Origin: Bryoerythrophyllum caledonicum
Taxonomy: Eukaryota > Streptophyta > Bryopsida > Pottiales > Pottiaceae
Reading direction: 5' to 3'
NCBI GenBank assembly: GCA_963971425.1
Contig: OZ020522.1
Location: forward strand, 2,888,168 to 2,952,167
DNA: 64,000 nucleotides
Position numbers and translations under genes: made by a program. The notes below the pieces were generated by a model. That model was not told the origin of the DNA. It did not search any database and was given only the letters and a program-made list of their open reading frames with translations. How positions within the stretch are numbered: the first letter of the stretch is position 1; each line of letters begins with the position of its first letter. Below, piece by piece: positions 10,434 through 22,300 of this stretch.

Positions 10434-12437
10434 CAGGGTGCTCTAACATTAAAATTATTTATTTCAATGTGGTGCTTTCATGAATAGTCACTCTCAACAC
10501 CAAATACATATTTTAGAACCGCGGTACTATTGTACCATGCTATCACCACACCACTAAAGACACTTTTAACTTGTAGTACCCTCATGTCCGTCATCTTTTA
10601 ATCATCTGAGCTTGAGGATTCTTCATTGTGTTTCCGCTTCCGTTTTGATCGGCGAACATTTTGGGGAAGAGAAAGCCCGCAAAGCACCACCGTATTGTCG
10701 CCAGGTACCTCATCGCAATCCTCATTGTCTGCATCATCGCCCGATGATGAGAAGTTCTCCGCTGCATTTTCCAAGACTGGTGCCACGTACTCCTTAATCT
10801 CCGAGGCCAAGTTTCATAATTGTAGCTCGGCTCCAGTAGTTGATCCGGCGTTCACAAGTCGTTTTACTCGGATATTCTTCCTTTTGTCAGTTACTCCATC
10901 CATGTTTATGGAGCGGTTCCCTTTGGCCCCAATGACTCTCTCCGAGGTTCCGCTCCGCCAAGGTCCCGTGAAAAAAGGGAGAGTACCATTGTTCTCGCCC
11001 CTCCGTGTCCCTAAATGGCTGCTCATAGTAGAGGACCCAACCCTCGCGGAGGGAAGTTGTGGGGTTAGTATCGCGCACTCCACACCACCATTTGGGCCGA
11101 GCGCGCCACGGTGAACGGGTGGCCGAACTATTGTTGAAGAAGTCTTTTTCTTTACATGTAAAAGAGTTCTTCCGATTAATGCGGTGCTTTGAGCACGTGG
11201 CCGCCGAAACAAATCTTGGAGTGGCATGTCTTCCTCTGAGTCCGGTTCTATTGCTTGAGGTAAAACCGGACAGCTTCTCACAACTTCAATGGACCCCGTG
11301 GTGGCCATTGGCTCATGGGATTCATTATCGTTTCCACCACTGCTCACTTCGTTTCCATCTTGAAGAAATGTATTCTGCGCTGCAATGCCAATGCCATGAC
11401 CGTCAAGATCAGGGCCATCGCCACTAGAAGGGCCTGAGGCACTAGAGCCGTTTGAGTTGGGAGACTGATTCTCCGAGATGTTGTCATCTCCATTAAGATT
11501 GCCCCTCAACGCCGACCCATCTTCGTCTGCCCTAGCTTCTTGGGCACGGTCTTTACTCGATAATTCTACTATAGTATAGATTGCCGCTGCGTCGACATCA
11601 TCAAACACAAAAGGATCCACTGGATCACCGTGGATGTTGTGAAAATGGTCATATAGTGCATCTCCACCGTGCTCGTTGTTTGCAGAGTTGTCCCTAGGTG
11701 GGCTATGATCAGACACGGGGTTGTTGTCACCGGCAAGGTCTTCCCGATCGCCGCCCATCCAGTTGTAACCCTCATCATCCGACTCCAAGCCCTCGTCCTC
11801 TATGTTTGAAGGAAGTCCCCCATCTAGATCAGACTCCTCTGAATGCACATTCTCCTCATACCATCGAATCAGGTCTGAACGAGCACGTTCTCGGAGCAAT
11901 CAACTATTCGTGTAGATGTAAACTAAATCTTCCGCTTTCTACACTCCCAAGCGATTTCGGCTTTTACTATGCACAAACGAATATATGCTCCCATTATGCT
12001 CACATGACGAGGCCGAATAAATTTGTGCTAGTATACGCTTCGCAATGATAGGCAATGATTGCCCGCTCACGCGGTTCCACCATTGGTGAGGCAACAGGTT
12101 GCTGTTTTCAATCTCCCCAGCTTCCAATGGTGAATATGGGCCTCGCAATTCTTCATACTCCGTAATTTCGAGCATTGCTGCCGAAAAAGACACTCCGAGT
12201 GCACCACAGAGAATCAGAACAACCTTGTTTAGGGCCCTTTTGGCCTCACCATTGTTTTAGAATTTGTAAGTTATTGGCTAGATAAAGATTCAATAAAGCC
12301 CCTACATAATGGAGATCTATTGTCATCATCTCCTAACGGGCAAGGAAGGCTCCTTCGAGGCGAGTTGCAATTCTGTCAGGCATGTTGAACAACGCATTGC
12401 GCAACTTGAACACATGCTCCTTTAGCTTGTTCATGGT
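10434..12437 (-). mobile_element. 3' half of a hAT-family transposon
   Basis: The left edge begins CAGGGTGCTCTAA at 10,434, which fits hAT ends (CAGGG). A candidate 8-bp target copy AATTGTAC lies just outside; its partner is not found because the other end is missing. The interior encodes, on the minus strand, the C-terminal part of a hAT transposase. At 12,438 the element is cut by the 5' LTR of the Ty3/gypsy element, so this hAT copy is older than that insertion. Confidence 0.65.
10598..12437 (-). pseudogene. hAT transposase, C-terminal half, with hAT dimerisation domain and acidic tail
   Basis: Reading from 12,437 downwards, the frame contains NKLKEHVFKLRNALFNMPDR and then the hAT dimerisation signature: PHQWWNRVSG, LPIIAKRILAQIYSASSCEH and SKSRNRLGV (about 12,090-11,940). 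KAEDLVYIYTNS follows, a block typical of plant hAT proteins. A long Asp/Glu/Ser/Asn-rich tail of about 430 codons ends in a basic RRSKRKRK stretch (about 10,635), perhaps a nuclear signal. Several stops interrupt the frame, including TAG and TGA at about 11,940-11,883 and TGA at 10,814; the TGA codons fit former CGA. The family cuts and pastes DNA and dimerises through this domain. The catalytic part is missing here. Confidence 0.7.
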
Positions 12438-13480
12438 TGTGAGCCGCCAAAACGGCTCACGGTGATGAATGGACCTCACGTCGGGTCCATTAAGGCTAAT
12501 GAGTGGTGAAAATGGATTATCCCATGGACTAGCTCGTGGTTTTTTGATTAAAATGGCCAAGTGGCCTTTCCCCTCACTAAAAGAGGAGCCATTTATGGGC
12601 AATCGCGGAATTTATGTAGTAAGCCAAAAATGAAGAAAAAAAAAGGGGAATAAACCAGAAAAGAAAAGCAAAGAGAGAAGGGAAAAAAGACAAAAGAAAA
12701 TTAGAAAAGAATTAAAATGAGTAGTGGTGGAGAAGAATTTACCTCCTATCGAGTTGTAGACCATATTCGGTCACGATGAAGAAATCACGAAACCAAAAAA
12801 ATGGGAGAAGAAGAAGGAGGATGGTGAGGAGAAAAGAAAAAAGAATGGGGCGTTAAAAGCCCTTAAAAAAATAGTCAAAAGGGTCCAAAAGAAGTGGAAA
12901 AGAATCCTCATCAATCACTAAGTAAATTAGGAATTACCCCAAGCAAGGGGAATTCAATTTAGGTAGGTTAAATTAGATTTTTGCACCTTTGAAAATTTGC
13001 TAATAGCTCACTTATTGAGATCATGCACACACATGTGGCATGGAGTCAAAGTTTAGATTTAGATATTCCTTGGTTAGTGGGACACCCACTTGTGTTAAAT
13101 GCAAGGGTGGCTAGTGAATTATTGCTTTTTAGTTACTAGTTGTTTAGTGTGACCATTAATGTGCCCACCCAAAATTGGCGGCTGTGAACGACGAAGGGAA
13201 CGACCTTGGGAACAAAGAAGGGAGCAAGGGTCTTGGGGTTACCCCCTTGGAGGGCGCTCATTCGAAGGGTGGGAGGTAGGAGTGAGAGAGGTGTATGGTA
13301 GGAGCTAGGAAACCGAGAGACGTGTGTGGTAGGAGTGAGAGAGGTGTGTGGTAGGAGTGAGAGAGGTGTGTGGTAGGAGCTAGGAAACGGAGAGACGTGT
13401 GTGGAAGGAGAGAGAGAGGTAGGGTTCAGATTTCCCCCTCCTGTGGGCTGGAATGTGATTCAATCGTTGCGAAAATAGAA

Positions 13481-14124
13481 GAGTAGATAGATTAGAAAGT
13501 TGGCTTTCCAACAAGCTCAAGAACATGCGAATCGGAGTTGTGACGACGAAGATACAGGCGGCGGAGTGAGGACGACCAGCTGGAGGATCGGTGGCGGATC
13601 TCATACGGCCTCAGGTTTTCCCTCGTCAGTAGCGGAGTTCTTGTCCAATCGGGCTAAGATTTTAGGAGTAGATAGATTAGAACGTTGGCTTCCCAACAAG
13701 CTGAAATACGTGCGGATCGAAGCTGTGACAACGAAGATACGGGCGGCGGAGTGAGGACGACCAGCTGGAGGATCGGTGGCGGATCTCATACGGCCTCAGG
13801 TTTTCCCTTGTCAGTAGCGAGGTTCTTGTCCAATCGGGCTAAGATTTTAGGAGTAGATAGATTAGAACGTTGGCTTTCCAACAAGCTCAAGAACGCGCGG
13901 ATCGGAGCTGTGACGACGAAGATACGGGCGGCGGAGTGAGGACGACCAGCTGGAGGATCGGTGGCGGATCTCATACGGCCTCAGGTTTTCCCTTGTCAGT
14001 AGCGGAGTTCTTGTCCAATCAAGCTAAGATTTTAGGAGTAGATAGATTAGAACGTTGGCTTTCCAACAAGCTCAAATATGCGTGGATCGAAGCTGTGACG
14101 ACGAAGATACTGGCTGCGGAGTGA
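13481..14124 (+). repeat. 185-bp tandem repeat in LTR 1 (3 full units plus partial)
   Basis: Units begin GAGTAGATAGATTAGAA at 13,481, 13,666, 13,851 and 14,036 (partial, ending about 14,124). Each contains GTTGGCTTTCCAACAAGCTC, a CGACGAAGATAC block and GATCGGTGGCGGATCTC. Copies differ by a few bases. Position inside the LTR upstream of a TATA-like site suggests a possible enhancer array, but that is inference. Confidence 0.95.
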
Positions 14125-14354
14125 AGAGCACCAACAAGAGGAGCAAGATCACGAGCTGAACAAGAGGAGCAAGATCACGAGCTGACCAAGCAAGTCGAAG
14201 GCTAAGGATGGAGGGTGAACCGAATTAACTCAGGGAGCCCCTTTTCTTTTCTCCCTCGAACCTCTTCAATTCCATGTGTATGACTTGAACCCTAATTTTC
14301 TAAATACAAAAACCACGCGGAAGCGTTGCCAATTTTTCGGTAGAATTAGGGTTT

Positions 14355-14363
14355 GCTATATAT
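14355..14363 (+). promoter_or_regulatory. Candidate LTR TATA element
   Basis: GCTATATATTC lies about 670 bp before the LTR 1 end, downstream of the 185-bp array, and is conserved in LTR 2. It is the best TATA-like string I noticed in this part of the LTR; the transcription start is not shown by the sequence. Confidence 0.35.
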
Positions 14364-15030
14364 TCAACTAAATAACTGATTAGAGTGCCATTTGTAACTG
14401 AACACAGCTGGAGGCTCACTCTTAGTAAGGCTGGGGTGGATTCTTGTGTGAATGAATGTGATACATGCATAGGAATGTGGTGCATGATTTTGAATAAAAT
14501 CATATGTTGAAGGTGCACTGCTGGTCGCTGGCTGGGAGGTCCAGGGTCGAGTCAAATGATCAATTGAAGGCTGCCATCGTGTTAAGCAAGAAAAACTAAT
14601 AAGAATACAAAAAACAAACGTAAAAAACGGAGTCATAATCACGAAGATAATGAAGAATTAAACTTTTAACATAAAAAGAGGAGCCTGTCTGCTGGTTGCT
14701 GCAATTAGGGTCGCACTTGGGCCTGGAATTGGTGGTTAAGGTGCTAATCAAGTTCACAAGGCAAAATTGGACCTAATGGAGCTTTAAAACATTGGAAACA
14801 AAGCTTTGAGGCGGAATTTACGCTTGTCTAAAGGTTGGATTCAACCTAAGGCTCAATTCAGCCATCACATCACTAATTATTAACGAACCCTCTTAAGTGA
14901 CCACGCCTTGGGTCATCATGCTTGTATGAATGGTTAAAGTATGTTTGCACAAGGGGCTGCATCCCTTATGTAGGATCTTGTGTTCAAGATAAGCCACCCC
15001 ATTAGGGGGCGGTTTATTTGGCTCACATTT

Positions 15031-15049
15031 TGGTGCGTCTGTCGGGAGG
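15031..15049 (+). other. Primer-binding-site-like sequence
   Basis: TGGTGCGTCTGTCGGGAGG begins 3 bp after LTR 1, where the tRNA primer of reverse transcription should anneal. It resembles the TGGCGCC...GGGGA sites of plant Ty3 elements but departs from them. A closer match, TGGCGCCAGTTGGGGGAC, lies at 16,173. Confidence 0.5.
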
Positions 15050-16520
15050 AGGCGTGCTCATTGTTTGATTGTGTTAATTATTCTACCGTTGGATGTAGGG
15101 GTACAAACGCTAAGAGACTCATGGTGTAAGGAGCGGCATCGGGTGGCTTAAAGGTAAGTGCCCAACCTTGCTCATGAATGGTTGATTGAGTGCCAATTGT
15201 GTGCATGTTTGAAAGTCTTGTGAATGAATGAACGTGCCAAGTTGTGTTTTAAGGTGGGGGCCTAGAAGGGAGTGTGGTTTCCCGACCTTCCAACCACAAA
15301 ACACCTTGTGTTGGAAGGATCCCCTTCTAGTCTTGTGGCTTTGAGTCGAGCAAGGGGCCTAGGAGTGAAAGGTTGAGGCCCTCCCACGGTGTTCGTAAGA
15401 ATTCCAGTGAGCTCCTAGGCCGAAGGGGAAGGGTGCATGAGCCCGGGTATGGGACAAGGGCGCCCCTTCCTTCCCCCCGCGCTTGACTAACCACCAAGGT
15501 AAGAACAACTTGGTGTAACTGGAATGGTTGAATCAAAAGTTGCAAGTTAACGCTATGTATGTGTGAATGAGCCACTTGGAGGGGAGTTGGAGTCGTGGAC
15601 GCATCCAAGACGTAGGGGTGCTGTTTGGAAGGAGCGCTGCGTACGGTATGTGCACTACACCCTCTTTGTAGGACCACGAGTAGTAAATAGGACCAACTTG
15701 GATGTGGTGACGACACTAGGGTTAGAAAACCCTGATTTCCCACTTGAGCCGTGTGGAACACTTGCCTTAGAACCGCTAGGTTTGGCCAACCACGAAATTG
15801 CATGCAACAAATCTTGTGCTAACAAGTCGATTGGATGGAGTTGCTTCAAGGTAAGTTATCCCCCTCTATAACATTGTATGTGACTTATTGGTTGGCCTTA
15901 GCATCGATAGAGTGCAATTAGGTCCACGGTCGACTTCAACTAATGGTGACAGGGTGGCTGGAGATGCATCGAGGTATGTCTTCTTCACAGTGATAACATT
16001 GTATACACACCTTGTTGCATGCCGTCCCGTGATTGAGTCGTTTTCCTCCTAGTGGGTAATGCCTAGTTCAAGGTGGTAAAAAGTGGAAGGGGGGATACCA
16101 AAGATACCGAGGAACCCCACCTTTTATCAAATTGAGGTCTGGGTCAGCCCCACAGTAAGGATCTGTACCGTGTGGCGCCAGTTGGGGGACAGCTTTCCAA
16201 CGGGGTGATGCTCGTGGAGACATCCCTCAATTCGGTTAGCTTTTTGTCGTTTGCCCTTGGAGGGTAGTCCTTAATAGGATTCTTCGGCGGCTTCATCGAC
16301 CTAAAACTCCACCACTAAAAATTGGGTCTTGGTCTTGGGTCAGTCCATCCTCGTGATAGAATCGGGAGTAGCAGTGTTGGAAATATCCACTCACCGATCG
16401 AATTAGGCCGTGCTTCGTATAGTTTCACCCACGACCCTTAAACCTTGGATGGAAAATCTTTCGGGGGAACATGACCATCATCAACACACAACAAGATCTT
16501 ACTCTTAGACTTTAGAGTAG
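15050..16520 (+). other. Untranslated leader of the Ty3/gypsy element
   Basis: About 1.47 kb between the primer site and the gag ATG, with no conserved frame. The first ~400 bp differ strongly from the second copy (25,667-26,070), while the remainder is nearly identical. The TGGCGCCAGTTGGGGGAC string at 16,173 is a second primer-site-like sequence. Confidence 0.6.
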
Positions 16521-17776
16521 ATGTCCCGTGCCACAAGGTCCCAAAAACCTTCCCTCACACCACCGTGGGAACCGGCGAGTGAAAGAAGTAGGTCTAGGGA
16601 ACTCACTGAGGACACGGCGGAAGGATTCTTGGAGGTTCAGCTAGAGGTTATCCCAGCTCCTCCCCTTCTTTTTCCCCCATCTTTCCTTATCCCTGCATTT
16701 GATCCAGTGAACACCACCAACACCACTAGCCCACGAGGCAACACCTCAGCCCCTACCATGGCCTCTGGAGGACCACCCCCGGTTCGGCCTCCCATCAACC
16801 CCTTGGTTCAGCCAAGGGGTTTACCAATTGTAGTACCCGAGGGCTTACAGGCGGCGCCTATGCCACCCAATTTGCCCACGTTTAGAGGAACTAGGGATGA
16901 AGACCCCTCCGCACATGTGGAACGGTTTCTAGAGCTCCTCACTACTTGTCTCATCACCAATACCGGGTATTTCCTAGTGTGGTTCTCGTGTACCTTAAAG
17001 GATGCCGCTTACGAGTGGTGTAGGAACCACCCCCCCAACACCTTCCAGGACTGGGATAGCCTCATGAGGGCCTTTTTGGAGCACTTTAGACCCGAAGTAG
17101 GTCAAAGTAATGCCCTCACAGCCCTAGCCGTGCTACGCCAAGGTCCAGGGGAGGATATCACGACATACATTAGGAGATTCGACCTGGTGGTTACAAGGTT
17201 CGTGGGAAACCTCCTCACCAATGACACCTTAACCCAGTTCTTTATCCAAGGGTTCAACAATGAGGGAACCATTAGGGAGATTTTGAAGGTCCGCCCCGCA
17301 TCGTTAGATGAGGCCAAGGCACAAGCTAGGCTAATAGAGCAGGTGGATCGAGACCAAGAGCGCATGTGGAGGAAGGAGGATCACCATATTCCTAGTTTCA
17401 TACCCATCCATGCCAAGGGTAAGGGACCAGTCTTAGAACGTAACCAAGGATCCACAGGCGCACAAGTTCCTACGTGGAACTACTACGCCCCACCCTTGAA
17501 CGTTAGGCCACCAGTAGCCCTTCCTAAGCTCACCTATCATGAGGAGCGGGGCACATGGAAGGAGGAAATGAAGAACGAAATCCTTCAAGGCCAACAGGGC
17601 TTCCAAGATCAATTAGCTCAACAAATCAAGGCCATGCAAGACCAAATGGCCTTATTGATTAAGAACCAAGTCCCTAACCCCACGCCTCCACCCATAGAAT
17701 CCGGTAGACATGCTTCGGCTTATGGTGCACTCAATGTGGTCAACCAGGCCACACCAGCCCTTTTTGTACCACTCCG
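16521..17776 (+). CDS. Gag polyprotein, capsid part (Ty3/gypsy)
   Basis: The ATG at 16,521 begins MSRATRSQKPSLTPPWEP, and the same start is kept in the second copy at 27,145. A Pro-rich N-terminus (about residues 1-120) leads to a capsid domain of the retrotransposon gag family: PNLPTFRGTRDEDPSAHVER, WFSCTLKDAAYEW, FQDWDSLMRAFLEHFRP and DITTYIRRFD (about residues 115-260). It would assemble the particle that packages element RNA. The zinc knuckle expected at the C-terminus is found in another frame from about 17,777; the frame left here would run out at 17,849. The shift could be a real mutation or a base-call error near the TTTTT at about 17,760. Confidence 0.85.
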
Positions 17777-18787
17777 GTGGCAGCACCCCAACACCAAGCT
17801 TCTCAACCTCCGTATGTGCCTCCTCATAGGAACCAACCACCGACAGTAACTAGCTACGTGCCTCAAGGCTATGCATCTCCAAGCCAAGGTTATGGGGGAC
17901 CTCCGAGACCACGGTATGAAATCCATCAACCGTGTGGCAAGAGACACGCACCAGGGCAATGTTGGGTCGAAAGTGGGGTGGTATGCGGTAACTGCGGGGG
18001 TAATCACCCTACCCAAGTATGTCGTAGACCGGACAAGGTAATTCCCATGCCCTTTCCACCAGGAAACTATCCTCAACAAGCCCAAGATCATTTGAGAGGT
18101 GCGCGTAACCCCACCTCCGATAATACCCTTAGGCCTCCTAGTCTCTACTACGACTACAACAATCATCGCCAAAATCAGACTCCTCCAATGGGGGTGAATA
18201 CCAAGGCCGGGTACATCCCTATTAACCAAGGGCAGAACCACGGGGGCCAACAAAACCTAGGGCATAACCACGGGGGCCAACAAAACCTAGGGCAAAACCA
18301 CGGGGGCCAACAAAACCAAGGGCAGAACCACGGGGGCCAACAAAACCTAGGGCAGAACCACGGGGGCCAACAAAACCTAGGGCAGAACCACGGGGGCCAA
18401 CAAAACCAAGGCCCACAAGATGTGCGCTATGCCACCATGTCAAGTGAGATCGTGTCCACCTACAGCCCCTCCCTCACTGAGCTCAATGTAGTTTTCCACG
18501 AGGTGAGTACAACCAAGGAAGCAAAAACTTGTGAGTTACCGGCATTGGCAGTCCAGACTCGGTCTAGCCGACGGGAGCCTAGGTACTCAAGCCCCCCTCC
18601 ACCTATACCAGAGGAAGGTGAGACCTCAGAAGAGGATTCACCTCACTTCTCTGACCTAAACGATACCACCAAGGAGGCGGTAGAAGGCACTAAACGAGCC
18701 AACTTCGAGTCCCCCCGTGGGATACCTAGGTCTCGAACACCCTTGTCCACCCCCCCAAGAGCCATGGGAAGGTCCACCAATCCCTAG
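17777..18787 (+). CDS. Gag C-terminal part: zinc knuckle and glutamine/glycine repeats
   Basis: This frame continues gag after the shift near 17,770. A Pro/Gln/Tyr-rich linker leads to a Cys/His cluster: CGKRHAPGQC (about 17,935) and CGNCGGNHPTQVC (about 17,986-18,024), the second being a CCHC-type RNA-binding knuckle. From about 18,229 it encodes a decapeptide repeat, NHGGQQNLGQ. The tail is Ser/Thr/Pro/Glu-rich and ends at 18,787, overlapping in another frame the start of the protease region. The apparent shift lies near a run of seven C at about 18,752. The ancestral protein was probably one gag-pol reading frame. Confidence 0.75.
   Translation: MAAPQHQASQPPYVPPHRNQPPTVTSYVPQGYASPSQGYGGPPRPRYEIHQPCGKRHAPGQCWVESGVVCGNCGGNHPTQVCRRPDKVIPMPFPPGNYPQQAQDHLRGARNPTSDNTLRPPSLYYDYNNHRQNQTPPMGVNTKAGYIPINQGQNHGGQQNLGHNHGGQQNLGQNHGGQQNQGQNHGGQQNLGQNHGGQQNLGQNHGGQQNQGPQDVRYATMSSEIVSTYSPSLTELNVVFHEVSTTKEAKTCELPALAVQTRSSRREPRYSSPPPPIPEEGETSEEDSPHFSDLNDTTKEAVEGTKRANFESPRGIPRSRTPLSTPPRAMGRSTNP
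18229..18415 (+). repeat. 30-bp tandem repeat within gag (decapeptide repeat)
   Basis: About six copies of a 30-bp unit, CAGAACCACGGGGGCCAACA plus AAACCTAGGG or AAACCAAGGG, encode NHGGQQNLGQ or NHGGQQNQGQ. Because 30 is a multiple of three, the reverse strand is also open and gives a spurious frame. Confidence 0.95.
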
Positions 18788-19345
18788 TCCCGAGGTAAAC
18801 ACGTTCCCGCGTGTCGAGAAGCAAGGGGGAGAGGGGCCTTACGATTTATGGGCGGACTTGAGTCGCCTCAAAGCGGACATCACCATAGCCCAACTATTAG
18901 AGGTGTCACCACCCATGAGGAAGTCCCTTAGGTCGGATACCCCGGTGAAGCGAAGGCCTAGGGCAAGGGTCAGGCTGGCGGCTCGGGTTAAATCCGCACA
19001 CCCCAATATCGAGGTCAAGGCGGTACAAATCGAGGTTTCGATTGTGGACAAGATCGTACCTAATGTACTAGTAGACGGTGGTAGTGGGTTGAACATCATG
19101 CCCCTCTCAACCATGGAGAAACTAGGCCTTGACATCACAGAACCTTCACCGTACATCATCAACATGGCTAATCAAAGCTCGGAGGCCCCGTTAGGCCAAA
19201 TTAGTGGTTGGAAAGTGACCACGGGAGGGTAGAGTATTCCCTCACCTTCCAAGTCATCCGAATGCACTCCAACAAGGAGGCATACCCCTTGCTACTAGGT
19301 AGGCCTTGGTTGCGGATTGCCAATGCCACGGTAGAATGGGGGGGG
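18717..19345 (+). CDS. Aspartic protease region (Ty3/gypsy), frameshifted
   Basis: The retropepsin site reads VLVDGGSGLNIMPLSTMEKL (about 19,060-19,120), with the catalytic Asp in a D-G-G-S context common in plant Ty3 elements. The second half, AYPLLLGRPWLRIANATVEW (about 19,279-19,338), is the LLGRPWL block that closes the protease fold. The two halves lie in different frames, with a shift near 19,205. A further shift falls at a run of ten G at about 19,338-19,347, before the reverse transcriptase frame. It would cleave the gag-pol product. Confidence 0.8.
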
Positions 19346-22300
19346 GGCCAAAACCAAACATCACCTATGGTCCACCGGAGAACCCTACTACAGTCCATAT
19401 CCAACCAAGTAGGCTAGGAATATGCCGTGGTTGCATGGGCTCGTCGGAGGATGAATCACAAGAGGTACTATCAAAGGAGCCTCCTAAACGGGTGAGGTTT
19501 GCGCCCCACAAGGCGGTGGATCGAGCCCAACCCTCGAAGGCCCACGTAATGCCATTTAAAAGCATGGGACCGGGCCTTTATGAGTGGGTTCCCACCGGGG
19601 AATTTGTAGACTGGTTGAGGGAGCACCCTACCTCGAGCGCGGATGAAGCCATGTCCGTGCATTTCATGGAGAGTGAGCTCATTGGAAGGGAAACCGGGTT
19701 GGAACTTAGCCTAGTTCCCCTCCTCGATGACCTAGAACCCTCGGCGGTGTTTGGAATGGATGTGGAGGGCACGCAAGGGGACGAATTGGAGGTTTTGGGA
19801 GACGAAGGCCCTCTCAACCCATCTCTCCACTTCCGCAGGACATCCACCGATATCCTAGCTAGTGGTTCGGGGGCAACATACCCCCAAGTTCCGAATGATT
19901 GGTACAAGGGACCTACCCAACAACCACACGTTCATCATGATGATTGGAAGTTGATGGTGGTTTCTCATGAGCAGGATGAGGTCCGTAGTATTAAGGTGGG
20001 CGTTGGGTTGACCGAGGAGGAGATGGTGAAATACAAAGCACTAGTGGTCGAGTTTGGGGACATTTTTGCGTGGTCGTACAAAGACCTCAAGGGCATTCCC
20101 CCGGCGATAACACAACATCACATCCCCCTTCTCCCAGGCACTACTCCCATTAGACAAAAGGAGCGGCGTATGAATCCTAACCTACAGCTCATTGTCAAGG
20201 CCGAATTGGAGAAGCTCCTCCAAGCGGGGTTCATTAAACCCGTAGAGATATCCGATTGGGTATCCCCCATGGTGTTGGTTAAAAAGAAAAACGGGAAGCT
20301 ACGGGTGTGCATTGACTATAGGAAACTCAACCATCACACCCAAAAAGACCACTTCCCCTTGCCATTTATCAACACCATCTTGGAGGAGGTAGGTGGTCAT
20401 GATCTTTATACGTTTATGGATGGCTACTCGGGCTACAATCAAATCTCCATTGCCCCAGAGGACTATCACAAGACCGCCTTCACTACCCCATGGGGCACGT
20501 TCATCTATTTGGTCATGCCTTTTGGGCTTTGTAATGCCCCTTCCGCATTTCAGAGGGCCATGACTTATGCCTTCTCAGATCTCTTGCATAAATCCATGAC
20601 CGTCTTCATTGATGACTTTAGCACCCAGTCCACGAAGGACAACCACCTCACGTGCGTGAGACAAAGTTTTGAACGGTGTAGGCGCACCGGTATTGCCCTC
20701 AATCCCGAGAAAATCTTCCTTGCCGTAGAACGGGGAGTCTTGCTAGGATTCGTGGTATCCAAGGATGGTCGAGAGCCGGATCCCGATAAAGTGAAGGTTA
20801 TCGTGGAGTTACACCTCCCCACGAATGTCAAGGAGATACAAAAAACCCTAGGACACATAGGGTGGTACCGGGAGGTTATCCATGACTATGCCACGAAGGC
20901 CATGCCCATCACTAGGCTTATCCAAAAGAACGTAAGGTTCGAGTGGACTCCCCATTGCCAAGAGGCCTTCGACGTCTTGAAGGGGGAATTAACCACCTAC
21001 CCGGTTTTGAGGCCCCCGAATTGGGAATTGCCCTTCCACGTCTATTGTGATGCCTCGGCGGTGGCTGTGGGAAGCACATTGTGCCAACCGGTGGGCCTTA
21101 ATGGCAAAGACCACCCCATTGCTTTTGCAAGTAGGCAATTGAACCCCGCCGAAAAGAACTATACCACCACCGAACGTGAGTGCTTGGCAATGGTCTTTTC
21201 GGTCAAGAAGTTTCGCCACTACTTGTTACTCAACCCCGTAGTGTTCTACGTGGATCACATGGCCATCAAATACCTTGTCAACAAGGCGGACTTGAGTGGT
21301 CGTTTAGCGAGGTGGGTCTTACCTTTAGAGGAGTTTGACTACACGGTGGAATACCGCCCGGGGCGGATGCACCTTCAAGCTGATCACCTCTCACGCCTCT
21401 CAGAGGAACCCGGTATTGTCCCCATTGATGAGGCCTTGATAGATGAGGACTTGTTCAAAGTATCCTCCATTCCTTCATGGTACAATCTGGTGGCCGAATT
21501 CCTCACCACCCACCTTCTACCGGACTCATTGTCCAAAAACGAGCGTCGAAAGGTTCGCCTCCATAGCCGCCACTTTACCATAGTAGGGGGCAAACTGTAC
21601 CGTCGGGGGGTGGACGGCTTGCTACGTCGATGTGTGACGTCCGTGGAAATTCCCACGATCCTCTCAGCCTGCCATGACAGTGCGTGTGGAGGACACTTCT
21701 CTGGGACCTTGACGGCCCAAAAAGTCCTTCGTGCGGGTTATTATCGGCCCACGTTATTTCAAGACGCCCATGAGTACACCAAGCGATGCGACGCTTGTCA
21801 ACGGTATGCCCGAAATGACCTTCGAATGAGCATGCCACTACGAGTATCCTTGCCCTTGGTCCCATTCGAGAAGTGGGGTATTGATTATGTGGGGGAAGTG
21901 CACCCGAGCTCTTCTAGTGGGATGAAGCACATTGTGGTGGCAACCGAGTATCTCACCAAGTGGGCAGAGGCTCGAGCCGTGAAAACGAATGATGCTAATC
22001 ATGCGGCCAAATTCTTGTTCGAGCAAATCATTACCCGGTTCGGATGTCCCAAAATCCTCATTAGTGATAGGGGGAAGCATTTTTTGAACGAGGTGATCGA
22101 AGCCATGACCAACCGGTTCAAGATCAATCATCGTAAGACCACCCCTTATCACCCTCAAACCAATGGGCACACCGAACGGGTCAACCAAACCCTCGTGAAC
22201 ATCTTGAGGAAAACGGTCACCGATTCCAAGAGGGATTGGGACACGAAACTCCCCTCCGCGTTATGGGCTTACCGAACCACGTTCAAAGTGACCACCCATG

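Larger units (their letters stand above)
12438..15027 (+). repeat. LTR 1 (2,590 bp)
   Basis: Starts TGTGAGCC, ends GGCTCACA, giving an 8-bp terminal inverted repeat. It aligns with 22,870-25,644 through its whole length except for one missing 185-bp unit. It holds short GTGTGTGGTAGGAGTGAGAGAG repeats at about 13,275-13,400 and the 185-bp array at 13,481-14,124. Open frames within it are repeat artefacts. Confidence 0.9.

Noticed and set aside
13500-14124. Series of 84-codon and 62-codon frames
   Set aside because: They repeat every 185 bp and reflect the LTR tandem array; the same occurs at 23,932-24,741.
18222-18443. Minus-strand frame of GFVGPRGSAL repeats
   Set aside because: Reverse reading of the 30-bp repeat inside gag.
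17760-19347. Programmed ribosomal frameshifting in gag-pol
   Set aside because: Four shifts with different contexts, several at long homopolymers, fit errors or mutation better than a programmed site; no slippery heptamer with downstream structure was recognised.
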